Source: Verrucomicrobiia bacterium
GTDB taxonomy: Bacteria; Verrucomicrobiota; Verrucomicrobiia; Limisphaerales; JADLHS01
Length of the DNA stretch: 50,299 bases
Direction of reading: 5' to 3'
Assembly (NCBI GenBank): GCA_011525685.1
Contig: WYBW01000148.1
Location: 1-50,299 of the forward strand
In this document: one piece after another, positions 32,922-41,524 of the stretch
How the letters are laid out: each line of letters opens with the position of its first letter
Position numbering within the stretch: the first letter of the stretch is position 1
Notes under the pieces: generated by a model
Databases searched by the model: none
The model's input: only the letters and a program-made list of their open reading frames with translations
What the model was told of the DNA's origin: nothing
Position numbers and translations under genes: made by a program

Positions 32922-34742
32922 TCAGGGCGGCGATTCAGAGTCCTCCGCAGGCGGGCGTCTCGGCGGGCGGACAACGCCTCCACCGTCGGCGGACCGTCCA
33001 CGCCGGGCGGTCGCGGGAGGTTGGAATTCGGTCGCGGCAAAATCCAGCGCCAAGGCAAAATGCCGCTCGGGCAGAATGACTTTCGGATCGGCCAGACTGC
33101 GGCGCAGGTCATCGGACAGCAGGTCCACCCGGCTGAAAAGGGGCCGCTCTTTGAGGTCGTTGACGATCTGGCTCAACAGGCGGCGCGAGCTTTCGGCATC
33201 CTCAGGCACACAGAGTTCGGCAATCAATCCCGGTTTGGCCGGCGAAAAGTCGGCGGCGGCGGCCAGGAAGGAATCGAGGTCGCCGAAGGGGAATCTCGGT
33301 GTCGGGCCCGCGGGGAGGTTTGTCCGCCCCAGGCGATTGGTCCCGGCGGCGCTGAAGTAGCTTTGTTGGTCGGCCATCAACACGTACCAAAACGTGCGAT
33401 TGCTGCGGGACTGCTGGAGCAGGGAGAGGGTTTCAAGGGTGTCGGCGGTATTTTGCTGGCGCTCCAGCAGAGGCCGGAGGCGTTCATATTCAGTCTGCAA
33501 ATCACCGGTAAGCACCTGATTGGCTTGCAGCGATTCGAGCGCCGCCTGGGCCTTGGTGAGAAGCATTTCGTTGCGGTCGAGGACCGAGAGCTTGTGCCAG
33601 ACGCCGAAGGCCAGCGCGAAAAAGCAAAGCAGCAGCAGGGTGACACTGGCCAGTTCCAGGTTCTGGGTGGTCAAGCGACGATGCCACGCCTGCCGCCGGG
33701 CGGGTGGCAGCAGAGAAACCGGCCGTCCGACCAACCCCAGCGCCTGCAACGCCGTGCCGTGCGCGATCTCAAAGCCTGGCGGCGGCAGACCGGCCCCTGT
33801 GGGCCAGGGACGAAAGGCCAGACCAGTCTGCACGTCGAGGAAGTTGAGCAGCCCCGGCTGGCTGAACGCGGTCCCACTGGCAACCATCGTGAACGCGCGC
33901 AGGTCCTCCCTGCCCTGTCGAGGGGTGAAGTAGTCGTTGATTTGTCGCCGGAGTTCCCCTGCCCAACCGTTGACCAATTCAATCAGCGCCGGCTCCGCGT
34001 CCTCACCGGAAAGCAAATCGGCCCGGCGACGAAGCGTTTCCGCCTCTTCGAGCGAACACCGGCGGGCTTTGGCGATGGCCCGCGTGAATGAATCGCCGCC
34101 GACCGGAAAGCTCGTGGCAAAGACCGCCTGCGCGCCTGAGAGCACCACCACCACGGTGCTTTGGGCGCCAAGATGCACCAACACCGCCCGCGAAACTTCC
34201 GGTGCCGCGGCCCGATAGGCCAGGGCCAGCGCATTGGCGGTGGTGGTCACCTCGCACACGTCGTCCTGTTCCAGGCCGAGTTGGCGAACGCGCTCCTCGA
34301 TATCCTCCTCCTTGCACAGGGTCACCCAGTATTGCCGCCTGCCCGGCGTGGGGGAATCCACGGCCACAAAATCATGGACGATGGCGGTATCACTCACGCC
34401 GCCGAGCTTCACGGTTTCGTCCTCGATGAGTTTGCGGATTTCGCTCTCGGGCGCCTGCGGCAGTTCGAGGGTTTGGGACAGGGAGAGGTGCTGGGCCAGG
34501 GCCAACGCCACGGGCGGCTGGCCGCAGTCGTCCCGGACGGCCTGCAACGGACTGCGCAATTCCTCCGTCGCCACCAAACCCTCCTCGTGAAGATCAAAGA
34601 CCTCCGTGCGCAGGATGTCCACCCGGCCAAAACTGCTTCTCACCAGCGCAAGCCGCAGCCGGCTGCTGCCGGCATCCACCGCCAGCACCCGCCGGACGGG
34701 AGGTTGCCATCGCTCGGTTCTCGACTTGGAAGAAGCCCCCAT
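32922..34742 (-). CDS. PilM-PilN fusion (GspL-like) inner-membrane platform protein
   Basis: This 606-aa protein joins two functions usually encoded by separate genes in type IV pilus operons. Residues about 15-345 are an actin-like PilM fold (VLAVDAGSSRLRLALV; phosphate-loop-like VLVHLGAQSTVVVV). A PilN-like part begins with VSLLPPARR (compare the INLLP start of PilN), then a membrane segment at about 364-384 (VTLLLLCFFALAFGVW), a coiled coil (390-440) and a periplasmic domain. The Pro/Arg-rich tail after 575 is low complexity. The ATG at 34742 is 4 nt after the secretin stop. GspL has the same two-part plan. Confidence 0.8.
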   Translation of the reverse strand: MGASSKSRTERWQPPVRRVLAVDAGSSRLRLALVRSSFGRVDILRTEVFDLHEEGLVATEELRSPLQAVRDDCGQPPVALALAQHLSLSQTLELPQAPESEIRKLIEDETVKLGGVSDTAIVHDFVAVDSPTPGRRQYWVTLCKEEDIEERVRQLGLEQDDVCEVTTTANALALAYRAAAPEVSRAVLVHLGAQSTVVVVLSGAQAVFATSFPVGGDSFTRAIAKARRCSLEEAETLRRRADLLSGEDAEPALIELVNGWAGELRRQINDYFTPRQGREDLRAFTMVASGTAFSQPGLLNFLDVQTGLAFRPWPTGAGLPPPGFEIAHGTALQALGLVGRPVSLLPPARRQAWHRRLTTQNLELASVTLLLLCFFALAFGVWHKLSVLDRNEMLLTKAQAALESLQANQVLTGDLQTEYERLRPLLERQQNTADTLETLSLLQQSRSNRTFWYVLMADQQSYFSAAGTNRLGRTNLPAGPTPRFPFGDLDSFLAAAADFSPAKPGLIAELCVPEDAESSRRLLSQIVNDLKERPLFSRVDLLSDDLRRSLADPKVILPERHFALALDFAATEFQPPATARRGRSADGGGVVRPPRRPPAEDSESPP

Positions 34743-34746
34743 CGCG

Positions 34747-36669
34747 CTACTTCTTGTCGGCGGGCCCGTTATCGTAAACCAGGAATTCGCCGGAGTCGGT
34801 GACGATGGTGGCGGTCACAAACACCAGTAAATAGCGGGGACGGTCCACTTCGGTTCGCCGCCGGAAGAACATCCCCAAGACTGGCAGGTTGCCCAAGACG
34901 GGCACCGCCTCGACCAGTGTGGAGCGCTCCCGTTCGAGCACGCCGCCCATGACAACCGTTTCACCGGATTTGATGACCACCCGCGTGGCCAGTTCCTGAG
35001 TGCGATATTGGGGCAGACTGATGTCGAAAGTGCTTTGCTGCCCAGTCGGCTGACTTTCAGTGAGTGTGGCAAACTTGACGAGCTGCACGTCAGTGTTCAC
35101 ACGCGGGTTCAACGCCAGGATGATGTGTTGGCCATCACCGCTGATGCTGGCCATCACGTTCAACTCCGACCCGGCGGTGATCTTGGTCGGTCTGCCGGAG
35201 GGGACCAATGAGGACGAAGTGTAGTACTGCTGGACGGTCTGCTTGACCTGATATTCCTCGTAGTAATACTGGACCTTGCCGTCCTGGATGGAAGCGGGGC
35301 GATTGTTGAGCACGGTCAACCGCGGCGCGCTGAGGGTCTGGCTTTCCCCGCTTTGTTCGAGCGCGGTAATGGTGGCCGCAAGCGTGTCGGCACCGAACAC
35401 GTTGGTAAACACCTCCGAAATACCCACCCCCATCCTGGGGATGCTCGTGCTCGGAACCAGGCCCGTGTAATCCACCGGCGTGCGCGGACCTGTCGAGATA
35501 CGTCCCGTTTCCCAGAGCACGCCCAGTTGCAGGAAGGCGGGCTTGGAGAGCGTGACGAATCGCGCTTCGATCAGCACCTGTTGGATGGGCCGGTCGAATT
35601 CCTTGATGATCTCCTCCAGAACCTCCAACTGCTCCGGCGTGCCGCGGCCGACGACGAGATTGCGCTCATAGTCAATGTAGGCCTTGGACCCGGTGAACAG
35701 GTTGGTGATGGCCCGTTCGAGAGCGGGCAGCGCGGGAGCCTCGTCATTGACGAACTTCTTGAACTTTTGCGTCTCGCTTTCCGTGCGGACATTGTTGGCC
35801 ACCGTGACCGTGCGGATCGCCTCTTCCGCACCCAACTGCGCAGGCAGCAGGAATCCCTTTCGCAACCGGTAGAATCGGGTTTCCTCCATCAGCCGCTTGG
35901 GGTCCTTGGCATCCACCACCCACACGAGTTCCGGCCCCACCTGGAACTGCAACTCGTAGTTTCGCCCAATGTACTTGAGCAACTCGCCCAATTTCACGTT
36001 GTCGAGATTGACACTGAGTTGCTGTTTGAGGGCGGGCAGCGATTTGTCCGCCACGATGTTCACGCCGGCGGACTGGCTCAGGTTCAAGATGATGGCCTCC
36101 AACGCCACGTTGTCGAGGTGGATGGAAACCTGTTTTTCCAGCACCTTCGCCATCGGGCCTTTGGCACTGTCCAGATCGAACAGCGGCCCCTTTTCACGAA
36201 TGACCTTGCCGTAGCTGTCCGGAATGTAAGGCGTGCTTTCAATGCGGTCCAACGTGTCGCGGACGTCCTTGCTGGCAGGCAGACCGCGGTCCTTTTCCTC
36301 GGTCATCAGGCTGGGAATCGTGGGATTGAAAACCGAGCGCTTGGCCTCGACTTCGCGGATCTTGTCCTCCAACGCCTGCTCTCGCCGCTTTGTCGCCTGC
36401 TGTTCCACCCAGCTATGAAGGCGAACGAGCATGGCGTTGGTGGGCGCGCGCGTCAGCACGGCCGCCGACTGGGTCAACGCCTCCTCCCAGCGGCCATCAT
36501 CGGCCAAGGCCATCACTTGTTTGATTTCATCGTCGAACATCTCATTGTAGTTGACCTTGGGCGGTGGCGAGGCCGGAGCGCCCGGCAGGGATTCCTTGTA
36601 ACGCGGTTGCTGGCAACCCACGAACAACACCAGCCCCAAACCCGTGATGAACAAAAGCAGTCTCGACAT
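34747..36669 (-). CDS. Secretin (GspD/PilQ family), predicted lipoprotein
   Basis: This 640-aa outer-membrane channel protein begins at ATG 36669, 7 nt after a GGAGG ribosome site. The leader LLFITGLGLVLFVGC ends in a lipobox-like Cys. The N-terminal part (about 45-110) is helical, then N-domains with IHLDNVALEAIILNLSQSAG and VNLDNVKLGELLKYIG repeats. The C-terminal secretin core contains VLIEARFVTLS, SAPRLTVLNNRPASI and the closing motif VPVLGNLPVLGMFFRRR. It is the first gene of the operon, so it probably sets the level of the rest. No pilotin gene is seen. Confidence 0.93.
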   Translation of the reverse strand: MSRLLLFITGLGLVLFVGCQQPRYKESLPGAPASPPPKVNYNEMFDDEIKQVMALADDGRWEEALTQSAAVLTRAPTNAMLVRLHSWVEQQATKRREQALEDKIREVEAKRSVFNPTIPSLMTEEKDRGLPASKDVRDTLDRIESTPYIPDSYGKVIREKGPLFDLDSAKGPMAKVLEKQVSIHLDNVALEAIILNLSQSAGVNIVADKSLPALKQQLSVNLDNVKLGELLKYIGRNYELQFQVGPELVWVVDAKDPKRLMEETRFYRLRKGFLLPAQLGAEEAIRTVTVANNVRTESETQKFKKFVNDEAPALPALERAITNLFTGSKAYIDYERNLVVGRGTPEQLEVLEEIIKEFDRPIQQVLIEARFVTLSKPAFLQLGVLWETGRISTGPRTPVDYTGLVPSTSIPRMGVGISEVFTNVFGADTLAATITALEQSGESQTLSAPRLTVLNNRPASIQDGKVQYYYEEYQVKQTVQQYYTSSSLVPSGRPTKITAGSELNVMASISGDGQHIILALNPRVNTDVQLVKFATLTESQPTGQQSTFDISLPQYRTQELATRVVIKSGETVVMGGVLERERSTLVEAVPVLGNLPVLGMFFRRRTEVDRPRYLLVFVTATIVTDSGEFLVYDNGPADKK

Positions 36670-36829
36670 AACATTTCCTCCGCCGGAGGATGGTCCTGAT
36701 CCGATCAGAGATGGACGCCCGAATTCGCGAACTGATTCAAGCACGCCGTCTATTAAGCCGTAAAGACCGTGCGCCGTCCAGTCCGCAACTGAGTTTTTCC
36801 TCCGCCCCGTCTTCGGACACCGCAACCGC

Positions 36830-37285
36830 TCACCGTCCGCGAAACCGGTGCATGGTCGCGCGCTTCAACTCGCGGTCGGTTTCCCGGCGCTTGAGGTCCT
36901 CGCGCTTGTCGAACTGCGCCTTCCCCTTGCCCACGGCGAGCGCCACTTTCACCCGGCCGTTCTTCCAATAGAACGAGAGCGGCACCAGCGCGTTGCCCTT
37001 GACCGCCGCCAGGCCGAACAACTTGCGGATTTCGGATTTGTGCAGAAGCAACTTGCGCGGCGCCTTGGGTTGATGGTTTTGCAGGTTGCCATGGGCGTAT
37101 TCGTCAATGTGCGCCTGGTGGAGGAACACCTCGCCATTCTCGACCCGCGCAAACGCGTCGGCGATCTGTCCCTTGCCGGCGCGCAACGCCTTGACCTCCG
37201 TGCCGCGCAGCACAATGCCCGCCTCGAAAGTTTCGAGGATGTGGTAATCGCGCCGGGCTTTCGAGTTGGTGACGATGTCGGGCAT
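36830..37285 (-). CDS. smpB: SsrA-binding protein SmpB
   Basis: This 151-aa protein delivers tmRNA to stalled ribosomes in trans-translation. The family pattern is complete: NSKARRDYHILETFEAGIVL, GTEVKALRAGK, an HQAHIDEYAHGN loop, FYWKNGRVKVALAVGKGKAQFDKRE and a basic tail (KRRETDRELKRATMHRF). The start is ATG 37285; a TTG at 37294 would add MPF. It lies 70 bp after rpoZ on the same strand. The tmRNA gene itself was not found in the window. Confidence 0.95.
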   Translation of the reverse strand: MPDIVTNSKARRDYHILETFEAGIVLRGTEVKALRAGKGQIADAFARVENGEVFLHQAHIDEYAHGNLQNHQPKAPRKLLLHKSEIRKLFGLAAVKGNALVPLSFYWKNGRVKVALAVGKGKAQFDKREDLKRRETDRELKRATMHRFRGR

Positions 37286-37355
37286 AAACGGCAACAGCCA
37301 GACCCCGGTTCCGCGGGCCTGGCTGTGTCAGCAAATCCCTCCGGGCCGCGCCGGG

Positions 37356-37610
37356 CTAGTGCTTCTTGCGCTTTTTGGCGGTGGGACGCACCAATTCCAC
37401 CGGCTCGGGCAGTTCCCAACCGATCTTCTCCTCGATGATCTCGCGCAGGGCAATGTCCGCCGCGCCCAGATGTCCGGGGTCGGAAATCAAGGGCCGACTC
37501 AGGCCACCGCCACCGGAATTGAGCTGGCGCACCCGCCGTGAGACCAAATTGATCAGGATATTGGGGTTGCCAACCTTCTCCAGAGCCTTTTTGCAGAGTT
37601 CAGCGTTCAC
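37356..37610 (-). CDS. rpoZ: DNA-directed RNA polymerase omega subunit
   Basis: This 84-aa small subunit assists folding and assembly of the RNA polymerase beta' subunit. LCKKALEKVGNPNILINLVSRRVRQL is the conserved core helix pair, and ALREIIEEKIGWE fits the C-terminal part. The start is GTG 37610. A Gly-rich stretch (NSGGGGLSRPLI) and a basic end (KKRKKH) are as in other Verrucomicrobiota and Chlamydia-like omegas. A promoter-like site is at 37657-37685. It is followed by smpB and divergent from the prenyl synthase gene. Confidence 0.85.
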   Translation of the reverse strand: MNAELCKKALEKVGNPNILINLVSRRVRQLNSGGGGLSRPLISDPGHLGAADIALREIIEEKIGWELPEPVELVRPTAKKRKKH

Positions 37611-37656
37611 AAGTGTTTTCGATCCAAATCGAGCGCGCTAAGTTAGCGATTACCGG

Positions 37657-37685
37657 ACTGTAGGCAATAGCAAAAATCGAATCAA
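37657..37685 (-). promoter_or_regulatory. Possible promoter of rpoZ-smpB
   Basis: The minus strand has TTGATT (37685-37680), a 17-bp spacer and TACAGT (37662-37657), about 46 bp before the GTG start. The match is moderate (4 of 6 in each hexamer). Confidence 0.4.
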
Positions 37686-37723
37686 CTTGCGCCTCGCGCG
37701 GCCTTCTCCTAAAAAGTCGCCGC

Positions 37724-38650
37724 ATGTTGGTGAAGTCACCCAATCCCCTTTCACGCCGCGCCAGCGCCTTTGATTTGCCCGGCTTCCTGGAATCCCGCAC
37801 GGCCGCGGTCAATGCCGCTCTCGACCGGTTTCTGCCCGCCGCCCATACCCGGCCCGCCACCATTCACAAGGCCATGCGCTATTCGCTCTTTGCCGGCGGC
37901 AAACGCTTGCGCCCCGCGTTGTGCCTTGCCGCCGCCGCCGCGTGTGGCGGAAGGGAAGCCGACGCCCTTCCATTGGCCTGTGCCGTGGAGTGTGTCCACA
38001 CCTACTCGCTGGTTCACGACGACCTGCCGGCCATGGACAACGACGATTATCGCCGGGGCAAACTCACGAGCCACAAGGTTTTTGGCGAAGGCATCGCCAT
38101 CCTCGCCGGGGACGCGCTGCTGACCCAGGCCTTTGAAATCGCCGCACAATGCCGGGGCTGGCCGCGCTATCCGCATCGTCGGATCGTCCAGGAACTCGCG
38201 CACGCCGCCGGCTCGCTCCAACTCGTCGCCGGCCAGGTCGCCGATCTCGAAGGCGAAGGGAAAAGGATCTCCCGCGCGCAATTGCGATACATCCACGAGC
38301 GGAAAACCTCCGCCCTGCTCTGCTGCTCCGTGCGCCTCGGAGGCATGAGCGCCAACTGCACCCCCTCCCAGCTCGCGGCCTTGACTGATTTCGGCTACCA
38401 TGTCGGCCTGGCTTTCCAAGTCATTGACGACATCCTCGACGTGACCCAGACCAGCGAGCAACTCGGCAAGACCGCGGGCAAAGACCACCGCGCGCAGAAA
38501 GCCACGTATCCCGCCATCGTCGGCCTGGAGAAATCACGGAAGATCGCAAGGCAACTGACCGACCAGGCCTTTGCGGCACTTGAATTGTTCAAAGGCCGTG
38601 CCGTCGCCCTTGAAGCCCTCGCGAAATTTCTCCTCCAGCGGGACCGTTGA
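37724..38650 (+). CDS. Farnesyl/geranylgeranyl diphosphate synthase (IspA-like)
   Basis: This 308-aa cytoplasmic prenyltransferase condenses isopentenyl diphosphate with allylic diphosphates. Conserved sites are GGKRLRP near residue 58-64, the first Asp-rich motif DDLPAMD (99-105) followed by NDDYRRG, and the second motif DDILD (235-239). The residues before the first motif (SLVH) and the two-residue insertion in it are of the bacterial type II FPP synthase pattern, so a C15 product is likely, with C20 possible. It starts at ATG 37724 and is divergent from rpoZ. Isoprenoid precursors are supplied by ispH at 45232-46128. Confidence 0.93.
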   Translation: MLVKSPNPLSRRASAFDLPGFLESRTAAVNAALDRFLPAAHTRPATIHKAMRYSLFAGGKRLRPALCLAAAAACGGREADALPLACAVECVHTYSLVHDDLPAMDNDDYRRGKLTSHKVFGEGIAILAGDALLTQAFEIAAQCRGWPRYPHRRIVQELAHAAGSLQLVAGQVADLEGEGKRISRAQLRYIHERKTSALLCCSVRLGGMSANCTPSQLAALTDFGYHVGLAFQVIDDILDVTQTSEQLGKTAGKDHRAQKATYPAIVGLEKSRKIARQLTDQAFAALELFKGRAVALEALAKFLLQRDR

Positions 38651-38655
38651 GGCGC

Positions 38656-39192
38656 TCAACATCGTGATGGCGACGGTTTGGGACGGCGGATTTCCCACCG
38701 CCACACTCTTCCATCCTCCGGATCCATCACCTCGCCCACGTTGGTCATTCCGACTTTCTGCAACACGCGGCCCGAGACGTTGCATTCCGGAAGTGTGTGA
38801 GCGACCATCCGCGGGACCTCCGGTGACTTGAAGGCAATTGCCACCAGCGCCGCGGCCATCCCGGCAGCGTGGCCGCGGCCTTCAAATCCCGGCACCGTTC
38901 CGTACGCAATCTCCACCTCTCCCATCGCACCGGGTTTTCCCTTGAATCCACAAACCCCCACCAGCCGCTTCGCATCCGATTTCACGCCAAGATAACCGCG
39001 CCAAGGCGGCGGACTCGCCACGCGCCGATGAAAATCCAGGGACTGCCGCATTACCGGCAAAAGGAAATCTTGGACCTCGCGCCCGTTGGAACACAACCCG
39101 CGGAGGCCGCCCTCCAAATCGCGCAACAATTCTTCCAGCTTCGCTTCATCAAGTGGCAACAGGTGGATCGGCTTGAACTTCGGCGCCGGCAT
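38656..39192 (-). CDS. GNAT-family N-acetyltransferase (RimJ-like)
   Basis: This 178-aa protein has the layout of the RimJ/RimL-type GNAT branch: VGVCGFKGKPG, then VEIAYGTVPGFEGRGHAAGM with the acetyl-CoA pyrophosphate loop GFEGRGHA, and HTLPECNVSGRVLQKVGM, where Asn and Ser act on the acetyl group. The start is ATG 39192. It is convergent with the prenyl synthase gene, with only 5 bp between the stops. The target is unknown. Confidence 0.87.
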   Translation of the reverse strand: MPAPKFKPIHLLPLDEAKLEELLRDLEGGLRGLCSNGREVQDFLLPVMRQSLDFHRRVASPPPWRGYLGVKSDAKRLVGVCGFKGKPGAMGEVEIAYGTVPGFEGRGHAAGMAAALVAIAFKSPEVPRMVAHTLPECNVSGRVLQKVGMTNVGEVMDPEDGRVWRWEIRRPKPSPSRC

Positions 39193-39275
39193 GGGTCGTC
39201 GTTTACACAATCGCCAGGGCGGTTGTCAGCAATCTTTGTGCGTACTGTCACAGCGCACGGCGCACACCCGATCCA

Positions 39276-39303
39276 TTGACTATGACCGGCCTTGCTCTAG
39301 CAT
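39276..39303 (+). promoter_or_regulatory. Possible promoter of the CotH gene
   Basis: TTGACT (39276-39281) and TAGCAT (39298-39303) are separated by 16 bp and lie 19 bp before ATG 39322. Only a moderate match. Confidence 0.35.
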
Positions 39304-39321
39304 TGATCAGTCACGTTTACG

Positions 39322-40953
39322 ATGACCGTTTCACTTCAGTCGTGGGTTAACGGGCATTGCTGGTTGCCGCTACTCTTTGCGCTGCGCCTGGCCGCACCAA
39401 CTGCCAACGCTGCGGCGGCGACCGATGTCACGGGACGGTTTTATGACCCCGGGGTCGTCCAGAATGTTCATCTGGAAATCAAGCAGGAGGACCTTGATCG
39501 GATGCATCGGGCGCTGCCTCAACGGATCTACGTGCCGGGTAACTTTCGCTGGAACGACCAAGTGCTCACGAATGTCGGGGTCCGCTTCAAGGGCGGTAGT
39601 TCCTCGATGCCGGATTCGCCGTTCAAGCGCGGCTACCTGATTGATTTCTCCGAATTCCAGAAGGGCCAGCGGTTGCCCGGGCTGCGGCAGGTCGCCCTGG
39701 ACAACGGCATCCAGTTCGGGAGTCTGTTTAGCGAACGCCTGATCACCGATGTGCTCCACGGTGTCGGGGTCAAGGCCTCGCGCTGCAATTATGCGCGGCT
39801 TTATCTCAATGAGAAGTTCCTCGGCGTCTATGTAAACGTTGAGCGGATCAACAAGGATTTTCTCCAGCGGCATTTCGGGAACGACCAGGGCGCGCTGTTC
39901 AAGGTGGACGAGTCCGGCCCGGGCGCCGGTCTGGAATATCTCGGGGATAATTCGGTGTTATACCGCAAGACTTTTGAATTGGAAGGCGGTCCTGAGCGCA
40001 GGGCCTACGCGGAGTTGGTCGAAATCATCCGCGCCCTCAACCAGCCTGCCGTTGGTGAGGAATGGTTGCGCCAGCAACTGGATGTCGAAGCGTTCATCAA
40101 GACGACGGCGGTCATGCTGTTCGCCGGCGCGTTCGACCAATACACGGGCTGGCAACCGCACAACTATTACCTCTACCGCAACCCCGCCGATCAGCGGTGG
40201 ACTTATATTCCGTGGGACCTCGACGTGGGGTTTGCCGACCGCGCGTTTGGCCGTGTCCCGGTGTTGGAAGGCTGGCACGCCGCGTGGCCCGTCCCGGCAC
40301 CGGGCCGGCCACTGATGGAGCACCTGGTCGCGAATGCTGAATTGCTCCGCGCCTACCGGGAACAAGCGAACCAGATTCTGGAGACGTGGTTCAAGCCGGA
40401 GATTCTGATTCCCAAACTGCGCGCCCTGCATGAGCAGATTCGTGCTGATCTCGCCGAGGACCCCTTTCCACCCCGCCGCGCAACTGTACCCTCCGATTCA
40501 GGATACGAAGACATCCTGGCTTCCATGGAAGATTTCATTCGAAAGCGCCACCGTTCGGCGCGAAGCCAGTTGGATGCGCCGGGAAACCGTCCCCGCCCCG
40601 AGCCCATGCAGCCCATGCCAGATCAAGCCGGCCCTCAGCCCGGTCCCCCATCGGAAGATGCACCGACCGACTTGCACGCCGTCAAGGTGACGGCGTCGAG
40701 TGTGGAATTGCGCTGGACCAATCACGACCGCGGCGCCGTGGCCTATGTGGTCCAAAGATGCGCCGGAATGGACGCGGAGAATTTCGTAAACGCGATCGGC
40801 CAAAGTGGACCCGACATTACGACGGCAGTTGATCGCGACGTCCAGCCAGCGAAAACCTATCGCTACCGCGTGTATGCAGTCGTGCCGACGCTCAAGGGAC
40901 CGCGACGAACTGGCGTCTCGAATGTCATCACCGTACAGATTCCCGAGAAGTAG
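39322..40953 (+). CDS. Secreted CotH-kinase-family protein with fibronectin III domain
   Basis: This 543-aa protein has a signal peptide (LPLLFALRLAAPTANAAAA). Residues about 45-410 are a CotH-type domain: VRFKGGSSSMPDSPFKRGY, NYARLYLNEKFLGVYVNVE, NYYLYRNPADQRW and TYIPWDLDVGFADRAFG are the usual blocks. In Bacillus, CotH is an atypical protein kinase acting on spore coat proteins; in secreted Gram-negative members the substrate is not known. A Pro-rich linker (about 425-450) leads to one fibronectin III domain (about 455-540). A similar FnIII style occurs in the S8 protease. It is divergent from the GNAT gene. Confidence 0.88.
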   Translation: MTVSLQSWVNGHCWLPLLFALRLAAPTANAAAATDVTGRFYDPGVVQNVHLEIKQEDLDRMHRALPQRIYVPGNFRWNDQVLTNVGVRFKGGSSSMPDSPFKRGYLIDFSEFQKGQRLPGLRQVALDNGIQFGSLFSERLITDVLHGVGVKASRCNYARLYLNEKFLGVYVNVERINKDFLQRHFGNDQGALFKVDESGPGAGLEYLGDNSVLYRKTFELEGGPERRAYAELVEIIRALNQPAVGEEWLRQQLDVEAFIKTTAVMLFAGAFDQYTGWQPHNYYLYRNPADQRWTYIPWDLDVGFADRAFGRVPVLEGWHAAWPVPAPGRPLMEHLVANAELLRAYREQANQILETWFKPEILIPKLRALHEQIRADLAEDPFPPRRATVPSDSGYEDILASMEDFIRKRHRSARSQLDAPGNRPRPEPMQPMPDQAGPQPGPPSEDAPTDLHAVKVTASSVELRWTNHDRGAVAYVVQRCAGMDAENFVNAIGQSGPDITTAVDRDVQPAKTYRYRVYAVVPTLKGPRRTGVSNVITVQIPEK

Positions 40954-40975
40954 CCTCTGCCGGTTGGATTCATCC

Positions 40976-41524
40976 TCAATGCAAGGGGCTTGCTTGTGAG
41001 ACAGTTCGGGGCGCGCTTCGAGTTTCAGCATTCTGCGCCAATTCGTGCGTCCACTTACGACAGAGCCAAAGCGGGATGAACCCGAAGACGCCGAACGAAC
41101 CATCAATCAACCGCCACCAGATCGGAATACCGCGAACTGCGCCGAAGATCAGGGCATAAGGAACCACCAGCACGCACGCGATCATGCCAAAGGTGAACAG
41201 CCAGACGTTTCGCACCGGATCGCGAAGCGCGCCCACGAACGCGATGGCGATGACGAAATGGCCGAATGCGAGCCAGTCGGTGCCGTAGAACAGCAGCGGA
41301 TGCTGCGCGTTCACTTCCTGCAACGCCTCGCGCACCGCAAGCAGCCAACGGCCGAGTTCGCCAGTGGCAGTCGCGCTGGTTTTTCCTTCCAAGCCAAACC
41401 AGCTCGTCAACAGGCCAACTTCCCAGTTGAGTGGAATGGCGGTTGCGCCGCTCAGAACGAGGCCGATGATGAACAGCCAGGTGAACCATTTGATCCGCCG
41501 CCGAAGTTGCTTCTCACGGTTCAA
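40976..41524 (-). CDS. Multi-pass membrane protein, unknown function
   Basis: This 182-aa protein has about four membrane segments. Distinctive parts are FYGTDWLAFGHFVIAIAFVGALRDPVRN and RGIPIWWRLIDGSFGVFGFIPLW; I know this as a recurrent uncharacterised family without a safe name. The start is TTG 41524, set by an AAGGAG ribosome site 8 nt upstream and by its TTGA overlap with the stop of the DUF1361 gene. It is the last gene of the ispH-led unit. It is convergent with the CotH gene. Confidence 0.8.
   Translation of the reverse strand: MNREKQLRRRIKWFTWLFIIGLVLSGATAIPLNWEVGLLTSWFGLEGKTSATATGELGRWLLAVREALQEVNAQHPLLFYGTDWLAFGHFVIAIAFVGALRDPVRNVWLFTFGMIACVLVVPYALIFGAVRGIPIWWRLIDGSFGVFGFIPLWLCRKWTHELAQNAETRSAPRTVSQASPLH

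Noticed and set aside
35353..36699. 448-aa open frame antisense to the secretin
   Set aside because: Shadow frame; the secretin has the lipoprotein leader, ribosome site and C-terminal secretin motif.
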